From contig NZ_NSEA01000019.1 of NCBI RefSeq assembly GCF_002734285.1, positions 124,001 to 188,000 of the forward strand: a stretch of 64,000 nt of DNA. The letters are read 5' to 3'. This document shows, piece by piece, positions 28,328 through 36,791 of this stretch. Every line of letters begins with the position of its first letter. The first letter of the stretch is position 1. Under the pieces are notes generated by a model, which saw nothing but the letters and a program-made list of their open reading frames with translations, was not told the origin of the DNA and ran no database searches. The stretch is from Fredinandcohnia onubensis. Its GTDB lineage: Bacteria; Bacillota; Bacilli; Bacillales; Bacillaceae_L. The translations under genes and the position numbers were made by a program.

Positions 28328-28703
28328 CATCCCAACCAGGATAGGGATTAAATACATAGAGGTTACCGCCTTGAGCACCATCTTTGTCTTCAGTTTCATA
28401 GACTTTTAACATCCCAAGACGTATACACTTATAAACCACGCGCTTAAATGTTGAGAGGGAAAAGGCTGGTTCGCCCAAACCCTTGTCTGGGCAACATACG
28501 ATCGTTCTCATGGCTTCAAAGCAAACCCCAGGAACCCTTGAAGATAATTGAATTAACTGATTTAACCCGTACATTTCTCCTCGTGTGAAGTTCTGTTGAT
28601 GATCGATAAGCCAAATTTCAATATTGGTTTTAAATTCCTCAAAATCGTAAAACTGTGAATACTCCTGAATATCGTTGCTAGCCATTATTTTTATTTTCAG
28701 CAA
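28281..28703 (-). CDS. Hypothetical protein with a winged-helix-like region, 3' end in a repeat
   Basis: About 140 residues. No family was recognised. A predicted helical core (YDFEEFKTNIEIWLIDHQ) is followed by a region with FSLSTFKRVVYKCIRLGML and a strand pair ending NLYVFNPYP, which looks like a helix-turn-helix with wing. The last residues (DAGTGSSTH) are translated repeat, so the original end may be lost. TTG 28703 is preferred because AAAGGGGG lies 7 bp before it; ATG 28685 is an alternative. With the endolysin next to it, it may be a prophage remnant. Confidence 0.55.
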   Translation of the reverse strand: MLKIKIMASNDIQEYSQFYDFEEFKTNIEIWLIDHQQNFTRGEMYGLNQLIQLSSRVPGVCFEAMRTIVCCPDKGLGEPAFSLSTFKRVVYKCIRLGMLKVYETEDKDGAQGGNLYVFNPYPGWDAGTGSSTHTISKVGQ

Positions 28704-28870
28704 CTCTGAACCCCCTTTTACCATAGTTATAGATATCAATCAGGCAAAAAAGGGCATCTGTCCTTAAACCTATACTTGTGCTTTTGTACATAAGACTTAT
28801 TAACTAATTTTACTAATTTAGGAAAATATGGGTGATCAATGTAGTAGTATGTAAATGGTGTGATTTTGAT

Positions 28871-28893
28871 AGGGACAGAGGGCATGTGTCCCA
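28871..28893. repeat. GGGAC repeat fragment, copy 9
   Basis: GGGACAGAGGGCATGTGTCCC, a single arm just before the ribosome binding site of the VWA lipoprotein gene. Confidence 0.55.
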
Positions 28894-28914
28894 TTGTTGG
28901 AGGGGGAATTAAAG

Positions 28915-30306
28915 TTGAGGAAACTTTTAATGAGTTTGGTTATGCTGATGCTTGTGTTGTCGGCGTGTTCGAAGGACGAGAGTCAGCCGGCCCAAGCTGA
29001 ACCAGAGGAACCAAAATCGGAGGAAACAACTAAGGCAGGAAAAGATGAGGAGCAAGAGGAGGAAACTTATACTCCGAAAGAAGTTGCTTACTATGAAATT
29101 GAAGGTGTCGAACGTGAGCTCACAGAGCTTGAACAAGAAATGCTGCAACATCCAGGGATTTTTAGTGGTGACAACTACGATGAGGCAAAAGTTCATGAAG
29201 CACTCGACCAGTTGCCGGATAACCTTACAAAGGAACAGTATATGGAAGAACTGAAGTATTTATTGACAGAGGATTATCATCAGGAAGTGGAGACGCTCCT
29301 TACTTTCGATTCGACGATTGAAGTAGAAATTGATCGCCCCGATGAAACGGTCGATTCTCCTACCTTAAAAACAGCTCACTACGCCATTTTAGTGGATGCC
29401 AGCGGCAGTATGGCGGCAAAGGTTGGTGGAAAAACAAGAATGGAAGCTGCGAAGGAAGCTGTAATGGAATTCGCGGAACAAGTACCGGAGAATGCAACGA
29501 TTTCACTCCGTGTATACGGACACAAGGGTTCAAACTCTAATGCTGATAAAGGCCTGTCTTGTGACAGTACGGAGGTTTTATTTAATAGTAGTTTTGAAAC
29601 GGCAGGATTCCAAAATGCGTTGTCACAAGTGAAGCCGGTTGGATGGACGCCTATCGCGCTTGGATTGCAAATGGTAAAGGGGGATATTCCAGAGGGAACT
29701 GACGATGTTGTGGTTTATGTCGTAAGTGATGGGATTGAGACCTGTAACGGTAATCCAGTGCAAGAGGCGAAAAACCTCGTTTCATCCGATATCCAAACAG
29801 TCGTCAATATTATTGGTTTTGATGTGGATAATGAAGGTCAAAAGCTTCTTAAGGAAGTAGCGAGTGCTGGAAATGGTGAGTTCACGTATGTTAACTCCGA
29901 ACGGGATCTTAAAAATTATATGAGAGCGCAGTATCAAGAGATCCAAAAGAAATGGTTCGAATGGAAAGAAGCTGGGAAGAAGCAAGCCTTCGATATAAAA
30001 GAGGAAAAAAAGAAAATTGCTTTTGACACAAAAGAAAGCGTGAAGGAAAAGGCCTTTCGTGAAAAAGAGCAAATGAAAGCAGCACAGGAGTATCTTGAGA
30101 AACGTTTCGAGGATTATGACCATCCAGTCCGAGATGTACGCTCTATGGTTATCGACTACACGAATGCCAAAAGACGATATGGGATCGATACAAGTAACCA
30201 ACTCCGAAGGGAATCCATCGATAACGGTAACCGAGAACGACGTGAATACATTGACGAAGGTAACCAGAAAATAAGAGAAACCATTGATAAGAAAAATGGA
30301 AACTAA
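28915..30306 (+). CDS. VWA-domain lipoprotein
   Basis: 463 residues. Lipoprotein signal with lipobox LSAC (Cys18), an acidic Glu/Lys-rich stretch to about 50, a helical region, then a von Willebrand A domain near 155-350 with an intact MIDAS site (DASGSM, a Thr in the middle loop and SDGIE). The C-terminal 120 residues are highly charged with heptad-like repeats (REYIDEGNQKIRETID). It is likely displayed on the cell surface and binds a protein partner through a metal ion. TTG 28915 follows GAGGGGGAA. The partner is unknown and there is no operon. Confidence 0.8.
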   Translation: MRKLLMSLVMLMLVLSACSKDESQPAQAEPEEPKSEETTKAGKDEEQEEETYTPKEVAYYEIEGVERELTELEQEMLQHPGIFSGDNYDEAKVHEALDQLPDNLTKEQYMEELKYLLTEDYHQEVETLLTFDSTIEVEIDRPDETVDSPTLKTAHYAILVDASGSMAAKVGGKTRMEAAKEAVMEFAEQVPENATISLRVYGHKGSNSNADKGLSCDSTEVLFNSSFETAGFQNALSQVKPVGWTPIALGLQMVKGDIPEGTDDVVVYVVSDGIETCNGNPVQEAKNLVSSDIQTVVNIIGFDVDNEGQKLLKEVASAGNGEFTYVNSERDLKNYMRAQYQEIQKKWFEWKEAGKKQAFDIKEEKKKIAFDTKESVKEKAFREKEQMKAAQEYLEKRFEDYDHPVRDVRSMVIDYTNAKRRYGIDTSNQLRRESIDNGNRERREYIDEGNQKIRETIDKKNGN

Positions 30307-30308
30307 CA

Positions 30309-30339
30309 GACTAGGGGCAAGCTCCTGGTCTTTTTTTTT
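30309..30339 (+). terminator. Terminator after the VWA lipoprotein
   Basis: GACTAGGGG (30309-30317) and CTCCTGGTC (30322-30330) pair with G-U steps, followed by nine T. Confidence 0.85.
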
Positions 30340-30500
30340 CATGTGAGACGAGGGACAAAATAGTTTCGGAGATCAATCAGTAAACTAGACTATTTTTTGT
30401 GCGTGTGACATGCAGGTTTTGTCGATGAAATCATATTTTATGTAACCAAACCTTAACAAGCCCTCAATAATCCCCTTCTATAATGGAAGATAAATTAGTC

Positions 30501-30530
30501 ATGGGACGAGGGACCTGTCCCCGTGACCCA
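30501..30530. repeat. GGGAC repeat, copy 10 (single arm)
   Basis: TGGGACGAGGGACCTGTCCC plus GTGACCCA, about 20 bp before the start of the methyltransferase gene. Confidence 0.75.
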
Positions 30531-30551
30531 CAAAAGGGGAGATAATCAAAT

Positions 30552-31496
30552 ATGGCTATTCCTAAAGGTGTTTTGAATAAGCCTGTTTTTGTGAAGCTTT
30601 GGGAGAATTATCCGCTTTTTTCAAAGGCAGTCATTAATGTTGGTATTTTTCTAAAGTATAAGACGCTAAAATTGGCTAACATTCCAAATAAAATTACGCT
30701 TCCTTCTAGAAATATTATTTATATCAATAATGCTGAAAACCGGGGGCGGGCGCTTTTAATAAGTGATGGGATTACGCAATCGCGAGTGACCGAATTCTGG
30801 GAAAAAGCCGTGAAATCGTACAAGCCGTCACTCGTTTTGGACATTGGCGTAAATTACGGAGAGTGCATTTTCTCTACTCAGTATGGACAGGACACGACAA
30901 TTGTTGGAATTGAAGCGAATAAATATTTGATGGAGTACATCGAGCGTTCCCGCCAACAACACGTCAATCGGGATCAAATTAACATCATTCATGCCTTTGC
31001 GGGAGAAAATGAAAATCAGGACCAAGCTTTCTTTATTGATACCCATTGGTCTGGTACTTCATCAGGCGTGCAAATCTCAGATAAAAACACCATTGAAAAG
31101 ACGGAAGTACCTGCGATCACAGTTGATTCTCTTTTTAAACAGGAAACTCTAGAAAATCACAGACTCTTATTTAAAATTGATGTCGAAGGGTATGAGTACA
31201 GCGTGTTAAAAGGAATGATAAATCTCCTAAAAAACTGCCGTGAAATCAAAGGAATTGTTGAATTTGACAGTCGGTACCTAGAAAAAGCGGGAGTAAACCT
31301 GAATTCATATCTGGATTTTTTATCCGATCACTTTGAAATTAAATTTTATAATGAAGATAACAAGTTAAAAAGGTTATCCGCTCCTTCAATATCTGCACTG
31401 CAGAAGGAGCTTGGATCCGAACATATACACACCGATCTAATCCTACGGGGCAGAGGTTCAGTGTCCCACAAATTGTCTATCAACCAGCCGTATTGA
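30552..31496 (+). CDS. FkbM-family methyltransferase
   Basis: 314 residues. The SAM-binding core starts with VLDIGVNYGE near residue 95, followed by VGIEANKYL and later LLFKIDVEGYEYSVLKGM, the diagnostic FkbM segment near 215. The N-terminal 90 residues carry extra helices. The family O-methylates sugars or small molecules in polysaccharide and natural-product pathways; the substrate here is unknown because no such genes are adjacent. ATG 30552 follows GGGGAGAT. The gene is flanked by repeat copies. Confidence 0.82.
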   Translation: MAIPKGVLNKPVFVKLWENYPLFSKAVINVGIFLKYKTLKLANIPNKITLPSRNIIYINNAENRGRALLISDGITQSRVTEFWEKAVKSYKPSLVLDIGVNYGECIFSTQYGQDTTIVGIEANKYLMEYIERSRQQHVNRDQINIIHAFAGENENQDQAFFIDTHWSGTSSGVQISDKNTIEKTEVPAITVDSLFKQETLENHRLLFKIDVEGYEYSVLKGMINLLKNCREIKGIVEFDSRYLEKAGVNLNSYLDFLSDHFEIKFYNEDNKLKRLSAPSISALQKELGSEHIHTDLILRGRGSVSHKLSINQPY

Positions 31497-31547
31497 TAAG
31501 TATGAAACAGCTTAAAAATGTAGTTTATATAAGGTGTTTATCGATAA

Positions 31548-31580
31548 GGCACATGAGTAAAAAAAGCTCTGTGCCTTTTT
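31548..31580 (+). terminator. Terminator-like hairpin, family 2, copy a
   Basis: GGCACATGAG (31548-31557) pairs with CTCTGTGCC (31567-31575), followed by five T. It is a diverged copy of the family also seen at 31609, 33871, 52555 and 53464. Confidence 0.75.
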
Positions 31581-31608
31581 CATCCTCCCATAATTTTTCA
31601 CTGAATAG

Positions 31609-31648
31609 GGCACAATGAGTGTAATAAAAATGCTCGTTGTGCCTTTTT
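31609..31648 (+). terminator. Terminator-like hairpin, family 2, copy b
   Basis: GGCACAATGAG (31609-31619) pairs with CTCGTTGTGCC (31633-31643) with one G-U, then TTTTT. A GGGAC repeat begins 26 bp later. Confidence 0.8.
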
Positions 31649-31668
31649 GGCATGTAGTTGCGGAACTT

Positions 31669-31696
31669 GGGACGAGGGACCTGTCCCCGCGACCCA
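31669..31696. repeat. GGGAC repeat, copy 11 (single arm)
   Basis: GGGACGAGGGACCTGTCCCC and GACCCA, between hairpin copy b and the TraX-like gene. Confidence 0.75.
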
Positions 31697-31728
31697 CACC
31701 CCAATCCACAAAAAGTGAGGGAATTTTG

Positions 31729-32469
31729 ATGCAGTATACTACTTATCAGAAGGATATGTTTCAGGATACTATTTTTCAGAGGGATTTGACTTCAAATGCT
31801 TTGAAGTACATAGCTCTTATTGCGATGTTTTTTGATCATCTGTTTGCAGGTTTTATCCCTCAGGAAACGGTAGCTGGTTTTGTTTTGCGGATTCCGGGAA
31901 GGGTTGTAGCTCCGATTTTTTGCTATTTTATTGCTATGGGATATTTTTACACATCCAATATTAGAAAGTATATCGAAAGACTGGTTATATTTGCAGCTAT
32001 CTCTCACTTTCCGTATGTACTATACTTTAAATTGTCCCCGTGGAAAACGACGAGCGTCATGTGGGGCCTCGCGTTGGGCCTAATTGCTTTGACGATTGTA
32101 AAAAGTGAAAAGCTCCCAATGTATGCGAAACTTGCCCTAGTGTTCTTATGCTGTATGCTTGCGTATCCGGCAGATTGGAACTTCGTGGCCGTATTGTGGA
32201 TTGTTTTTTTCGGGATCTATCGAGACCAATTGAAAAAACAAATTATCAGCTTTGTACTTATCGGGATTTTTGCGCATATCATACCTCAAATCATCAATAT
32301 GGGCTGGCATCATGCGTATCAAATCGGAATTTTCTTAGCCATCCCGTTGTTACTGATGTACAAAGGTAGACGTGGTCGTAAATCAAACCTTTTAAAATGG
32401 GGCTTTTATGTCTTTTATCCATTACATTTAATCGTTTTATATATTATAAAATACGTGATTTACGCTTAG
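31729..32469 (+). CDS. TraX-family membrane protein
   Basis: 246 residues with about seven hydrophobic segments. The region after residue 20 (LKYIALIAMFFDHL, then a membrane strand with PGRVVAPIFCYFIAMGYFYT) matches TraX, a multi-pass acyltransferase-like family. TraX of the F plasmid acetylates pilin, but chromosomal homologues in Bacillus have no known substrate. ATG 31729 follows GTGAGGG. The M15 peptidase gene begins 11 bp after its stop, so both are probably co-transcribed. Confidence 0.82.
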   Translation: MQYTTYQKDMFQDTIFQRDLTSNALKYIALIAMFFDHLFAGFIPQETVAGFVLRIPGRVVAPIFCYFIAMGYFYTSNIRKYIERLVIFAAISHFPYVLYFKLSPWKTTSVMWGLALGLIALTIVKSEKLPMYAKLALVFLCCMLAYPADWNFVAVLWIVFFGIYRDQLKKQIISFVLIGIFAHIIPQIINMGWHHAYQIGIFLAIPLLLMYKGRRGRKSNLLKWGFYVFYPLHLIVLYIIKYVIYA

Positions 32470-32480
32470 GGGGAGGGTAT

Positions 32481-33620
32481 ATGTCCAGATTTAAGATACT
32501 TGCATTTATTTCATTTTTACTGGTACTTGCAGCTTGCTCAAACGTTACAGAAGAAGCGACTGTTGAAGAGTCCGTAGAAGCAGTGGCGAATGTTCAAGAG
32601 ACCGTTCCGCTGGAAGAGTTAGAGCCAATCCCGACTCCTGAAAAATATGAGGGGGATTTGGAGTTGCCGATTAATGGTGCTACAGGATATACATCGGTCG
32701 ATTTAAACCTAAAAACTTCTCCGAATCAAGACTCTGAAACTATTGAAACACTAAATGCTGGAACAGCTTTTACAATCATAAAAGAGGAAGGAAATTGGTG
32801 GTTCGTGAAAGACCCCACCTCGGAAGGCTGGATTGATAGTACGTATTGTTTTATTAACCTTCCCGACGTGATTCCTTCCATTGTATATGATAGCAGCAAC
32901 ACTTATTCTTCTAAGTTCGTGTCGTCTGGAATTGAAATCCCAGGAATAACGGGACAAGCCTTGTATGAGGGGAACATTTTTAATGAGAGGCTTGGAAAAG
33001 AAGAATTTATAGTGCCAGTTTTGTATTCCATGTCAAAAAAAATACATCTCGCACAACAAGAAGCACTTGCGAATGGGGATACGCTTGTCATCTATGAAGG
33101 ATATCGACCGTATTCAGTTCAAAAAGCAGTAGTAGATGCATTGACTTCTGTCGCATATGAGGATATGGCTGTGATGGCTGGCATAAATACAGCTCCGTGG
33201 AGCACAGGTTGGTTTATCGCTAGAAACATTTCGAACCACCAAATGGGATATGCGATTGATGTAACTTTGGCTAAGGTTGAATCAAAGGAAGAAGTTGCAA
33301 TTGGTGAATATTTAGTTACCGACATCACGGATTACACGGAGTATACGATGCCAACTCCTATTCATGAATTAAGCTTGGCATCCATTACATTTACCAAGCC
33401 CGTCCCATCATCATCTCCAACAGCATGGAAAAATGCAGTCCTAGCAGACACAATGAATGAGTCAGCAACAACACTCCAAACATATCTAACAAATGCTGGA
33501 CTCACACCACTGGCATCAGAGTGGTGGCACTTCAACGATCTAGATGCCATGAACCAAACCAAGCAAAACCCAAGTGACGGGGGCTACCTATTATCTGAGA
33601 TTTTAAGCGTAAGCCCATAA
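32481..33620 (+). CDS. M15-family (VanX-like) D-Ala-D-Ala dipeptidase lipoprotein with SH3 domain
   Basis: 379 residues. Lipobox LAAC (Cys19), a Glu-rich spacer, a bacterial SH3 domain near 70-125 (LNLKTSPNQDSETIETLNAG, EGNWWFV), then an M15D peptidase. The zinc motifs are SNHQMGYAIDVTL (His and Asp) and SEWWHFND (catalytic Glu and third His). YEGYRPYSVQ contains the conserved Arg. It would act on cell-wall D-Ala-D-Ala peptides outside the membrane. ATG 32481 follows AGGGGGAGGG. There is no vanH or vanA next to it, so a wall-recycling role is more likely than glycopeptide resistance. Confidence 0.85.
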   Translation: MSRFKILAFISFLLVLAACSNVTEEATVEESVEAVANVQETVPLEELEPIPTPEKYEGDLELPINGATGYTSVDLNLKTSPNQDSETIETLNAGTAFTIIKEEGNWWFVKDPTSEGWIDSTYCFINLPDVIPSIVYDSSNTYSSKFVSSGIEIPGITGQALYEGNIFNERLGKEEFIVPVLYSMSKKIHLAQQEALANGDTLVIYEGYRPYSVQKAVVDALTSVAYEDMAVMAGINTAPWSTGWFIARNISNHQMGYAIDVTLAKVESKEEVAIGEYLVTDITDYTEYTMPTPIHELSLASITFTKPVPSSSPTAWKNAVLADTMNESATTLQTYLTNAGLTPLASEWWHFNDLDAMNQTKQNPSDGGYLLSEILSVSP

Positions 33621-33634
33621 CGGGGAAAAGGCAG

Positions 33635-33663
33635 GTGGGTCAGAGGGACAGGTCCCTCGACCC
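33635..33663. repeat. GGGAC repeat, copy 12 (single arm)
   Basis: GTGGGTCAGAGGGACAGGTCCC and CGACCC, shortly after the dipeptidase stop. The 33621-33977 gap holds no gene. Confidence 0.7.
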
Positions 33664-33720
33664 TATTCCACTATAGTGAAATTCCACTTTAATAAAATCT
33701 GTACTAATCAAGAATTTTAA

Positions 33721-33795
33721 TTTCAAACAAACGTTTGTTTAGCACTCTAAATCAATAGCAACCTAAAGAACGATATTCAATCAATCGTTTGTTTG
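33721..33795. repeat. AAACAAACGTTTGTTT palindrome and half copy
   Basis: TTTCAAACAAACGTTTGTTT (33721-33740) contains a perfect palindrome. CAATCGTTTGTTTGG lies at about 33781. A near copy is at 63214. It looks like a regulator operator, but no regulated gene is adjacent. Confidence 0.4.
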
Positions 33796-33870
33796 GACGG
33801 AATTTCGAGATGTGAAAATAGGCTGTTATAGTGGGGAGAGTCCACGTGAAATTATTTGAGAAAAAGATAA

Positions 33871-33917
33871 GGCGCAACGAGTGGCTGATATACCACTCAT
33901 TGTGCCTGTTTGTTTTT
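33871..33917 (-). terminator. Terminator-like hairpin, family 2, copy c
   Basis: GGCGCAACGAGTGG (33871-33884) pairs over 14 bp with CCACTCATTGTGCC (33893-33906); a T-rich tract follows. It could terminate either strand between convergent genes. The GGGAC repeat starts about 13-20 bp later. Confidence 0.75.
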
Positions 33918-33918
33918 A

Positions 33919-33955
33919 GTGGGAGTGGGACAGGGGACCTGTCCCTGCGACCCAC
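33919..33955. repeat. GGGAC repeat, copy 13 (single arm)
   Basis: GTGGGACAGGGGACCTGTCCC with CGACCCA, after hairpin copy c and before the end of the kinase gene. Confidence 0.75.
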
Positions 33956-33977
33956 ACCATGAAGGAGCCCTTTGTTC

Positions 33978-35771
33978 CTATTCTGATGGGACTCGCATAG
34001 TGACGGTTGTTCCTTCACCAAGTTTACTGTCAATCTCTATTCCGTATTGGTTTCCGAAGTAGTATTGTATTTGATCGTGTACATTTTTGATGCCAATATG
34101 CTCTTCGGCCAAGGTATTTGAAGGCTGAGAGAGCCGAAGTCTAATTTCTTGAAGCTGATTTGAATCCATACCCACTCCATTATCCTTCACCATAATGTGA
34201 AGCTCTTTGCCTGAAAATGTAGTGGTTACTTCGAGCATACCAGGGCCATTTTTACGTTCCAATCCATGAACAATTCCATTTTCAATAAGTGGTTGTAAAG
34301 AAAAATGTAGGATTTTTACAGAATCACTAGTTGGAGCTAAGTTTTCAACATATTGAATTTTATCCCCAAACCGCATTTGTTGTACTTTAACATATAGACG
34401 GGTATGATTTAGTTCCTCATTCAGTGAGACTGTTTCTTTTCCAGTTTGTATATAACTTCGAAATAGACGGCCTAGTAAACCGACCATTTCACTTATATCG
34501 CGTTGCTTGTTTAACACCGCCTTCATTTGAATCGATTCGAGTGCATTCGCTAGAAAGTGCGGGTTGATTTGACTTTTGAGCGCTCGATATTGTGCTATTT
34601 TTTGTTGGGCTTTTAAGACAGAAGAGCGTTCAATAAAGTTCTGAATGTCAGAGACCATTTTTCGAATTCCTTGAAAAAGGACACCAAATTCATCCTGGCG
34701 GGTGCTACTAAGGTTAACATCGAATTTGCCTTTGCCTACCAATTTAACCTGCTCACTTAAAAAAATTATAGGCTTGGTGACACGAGTATACAATATATAT
34801 AAAAATAAAAGGGCAGTAACAAGTGAACCCAAAGCTAACCCCAGTGTGATCCTACGAAGTAAGTCCGCCTGTTTGGTCATTTTTTCTTCATCTATATATT
34901 GAATAACCTTCCAACCAGAGTATGGTGAAGTTACAAAATTAAGATATGAATTTTCTCCATCAATCTGTGTATAAAAACTACCTGTTTCATTTTCTTTAAT
35001 GGTAAGGAAAGATCCATTCTTCTTAGTTAGTTCAATTTGAGTATCCTCAGAATGATATATTAGTTCTCCCTTCTCATCAAGAATAACGAAGTTTCGGTCA
35101 TGGCTTTCTGAAAGATCTAGAATTTCACTTAGTGATTTTGAACGAATGTTTATAAGTAGTACACCTAACGGTTGTCTTGTACCCTTTTTGTTAATCACCC
35201 TCGCGACAGATAGAATTGATTCACTTGAAGATTTTCGATGGAATGGTTTATGAGTCCCTAATAATACGATTCCACCTTTACGTTCAAGCGTCTGTTTATA
35301 CCAATCTTTATTTGAAAAGGTATGAATATCATAATCAACGCTTCTTGAACTAGTCGAATAAAATACACGGTCATTTACAAAAATTTGAACACTATCCACA
35401 TTTTTAATGGTCATTTCAATGGTACTCATAAAATGTTCGATGGCATTTTGGTATTGTATACTTTCAAGGGCTTCTTTATCTTCAGTATTATTCCAGTGTA
35501 TTAGCGCATCCTGAAGTTTTTGGTCCATCTGTGCAGTAAGCGTTCCCATTTCGATGCTGTGTAGATACTGATCAATATTGAATGATAGATTGTTTAGGAT
35601 CAGATACGAACTATTTTGGAATTCATTTTTAACGGATTTAACTGAATATATATAAGTAACCACAGACATAATGACAAGCGGTATAGTAATGGTTACAATC
35701 ATAAGCACAAAAATCTGATGATTCACATGTTTAAATTGAAGGTTTTTTGATACCCACCTTAGTATTTTCAT
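33978..35771 (-). CDS. YesM-type sensor histidine kinase of the sialic acid locus
   Basis: 597 residues. One membrane segment near 20-42, a Cache-like outer domain to about 295, a second segment near 305-325, a HAMP region (TKPIIFLSEQVKLVGKG), then the His_kinase box SQINPHFLANALESIQM and HATPase motifs PLIENGIVHGL and DNGVGM. The start ATG 35771 is 4 bp after the regulator's stop. The kinase should sense an extracellular sugar, presumably sialic acid or a sialoglycan, because the divergent gene is the sialidase. Confidence 0.9.
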   Translation of the reverse strand: MKILRWVSKNLQFKHVNHQIFVLMIVTITIPLVIMSVVTYIYSVKSVKNEFQNSSYLILNNLSFNIDQYLHSIEMGTLTAQMDQKLQDALIHWNNTEDKEALESIQYQNAIEHFMSTIEMTIKNVDSVQIFVNDRVFYSTSSRSVDYDIHTFSNKDWYKQTLERKGGIVLLGTHKPFHRKSSSESILSVARVINKKGTRQPLGVLLINIRSKSLSEILDLSESHDRNFVILDEKGELIYHSEDTQIELTKKNGSFLTIKENETGSFYTQIDGENSYLNFVTSPYSGWKVIQYIDEEKMTKQADLLRRITLGLALGSLVTALLFLYILYTRVTKPIIFLSEQVKLVGKGKFDVNLSSTRQDEFGVLFQGIRKMVSDIQNFIERSSVLKAQQKIAQYRALKSQINPHFLANALESIQMKAVLNKQRDISEMVGLLGRLFRSYIQTGKETVSLNEELNHTRLYVKVQQMRFGDKIQYVENLAPTSDSVKILHFSLQPLIENGIVHGLERKNGPGMLEVTTTFSGKELHIMVKDNGVGMDSNQLQEIRLRLSQPSNTLAEEHIGIKNVHDQIQYYFGNQYGIEIDSKLGEGTTVTMRVPSE

Positions 35772-35775
35772 AGGT

Positions 35776-36567
35776 TCAATACCGAATCTCTCTTCTGAAT
35801 TCTGTTGGCGTCATTTGCGTAACGCTTTTGAAAACTTTCACGAAATGTTTATAACTCTTGTATCCACACATATTGCAAACATCTGTGATTGAGAACTGAG
35901 GCTGTAATAAACATTTTTGCGCGTATTGAATTCGAATTTCCGCTTCAAATGTTTTATAATTTTTATTTAATTTCGATTTGAATAGGCGACTTAAGTAAGA
36001 TGGATTATAAAAAAAGTGCTCTGCAACCATACTTAGCGTGAGCTCTTGATTAATATGTTTTAGTATAAAGGCTTCAATTTGGTTGAAAAGTTTGAGGTCT
36101 TCTGAGCTGTTCTTTTCCTTTTTTATAATTTTTCCGTTTGGGCTAGCATGATGCTCCGGTATAGAACGAGATTGAGCCTCAATCCTTTTTGTTTGTAGCT
36201 TTTCGATGCAGCTTACCATCGTTTGGAGGCTCTCTTCATATTGCAAGGGCTTTAGGAGGTAAGCATGAACTCCCCCATATTGAATCGCCTTTTGGGCATA
36301 CGTAAATTCATTATGTCCAGTCAAAATTATAAATTGAACGTCGGGAAGTTTAGGACGTAGGTTTCCGATCATTTCTAGTCCATCCATTTCAGGCATACGA
36401 ATATCAGTTATGATTAAGTCCGGACGTTCACGAAGAGCGACTTCCATTCCTTCTTTGCCATTCTCAGCTTCGACAATACTATGAACTCCAAGCTCATCCC
36501 AATCAAAATATTGCTTTAAACCAGCCCGTACAAGAGGTTCATCCTCTGTAATCATCAATTTATACAT
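35776..36567 (-). CDS. YesN-type AraC-family response regulator
   Basis: 263 residues, short for the family because the middle region is reduced. The receiver has TEDEP, phospho-acceptor Asp in LIITDIRMP and Lys in LLKPLQ. The AraC DNA-binding domain has FFYNPSYLSRLFKSKLNK and ITDVCNMCGYKSYKHFVKVFK. ATG 36567 follows GGGGGAC. A near-identical sequence block in front of the -35 boxes at 36715 and 39344 is the likely binding site. It would activate the sialidase and the first importer. Confidence 0.9.
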   Translation of the reverse strand: MYKLMITEDEPLVRAGLKQYFDWDELGVHSIVEAENGKEGMEVALRERPDLIITDIRMPEMDGLEMIGNLRPKLPDVQFIILTGHNEFTYAQKAIQYGGVHAYLLKPLQYEESLQTMVSCIEKLQTKRIEAQSRSIPEHHASPNGKIIKKEKNSSEDLKLFNQIEAFILKHINQELTLSMVAEHFFYNPSYLSRLFKSKLNKNYKTFEAEIRIQYAQKCLLQPQFSITDVCNMCGYKSYKHFVKVFKSVTQMTPTEFRREIRY

Positions 36568-36696
36568 GACATGTCCCCCATTGATTTGATGGTAAAAAAT
36601 GATTTACTTCATATTGTACTAAAAAATCTGATAATTTAATAGGAACAGTTCAAGTGAAGTAATAGACTTTGAGAATGAAGTAAGAATAGGACTACT

Positions 36697-36762
36697 AATG
36701 TAAAGTCCGTGGGATTGATAAACTTGATATTGAAACCTATGATAGGTTTGAAAACGCTTTAC
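36697..36762 (+). promoter_or_regulatory. Sialidase promoter with regulator box and cre site
   Basis: Box TGTAAAGTCCGTGGGATTG (from 36699) abuts and overlaps the -35 TTGATA (36715-36720). A 17-bp spacer leads to TATGAT (36738-36743). A cre-like TGAAAACGCTTTAC (36749-36762) lies just after the -10, where CcpA would block initiation or early elongation. The same order recurs at 39326. Confidence 0.75.
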
Positions 36763-36791
36763 TAATTATATTTAAGGAGGAGAATGAGGAT

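Noticed and set aside
32481-33620. Vancomycin resistance determinant
   Set aside because: The VanX-like dipeptidase and the distant VanZ-like gene are not linked to vanH, vanA or vanRS. Stand-alone homologues are common.
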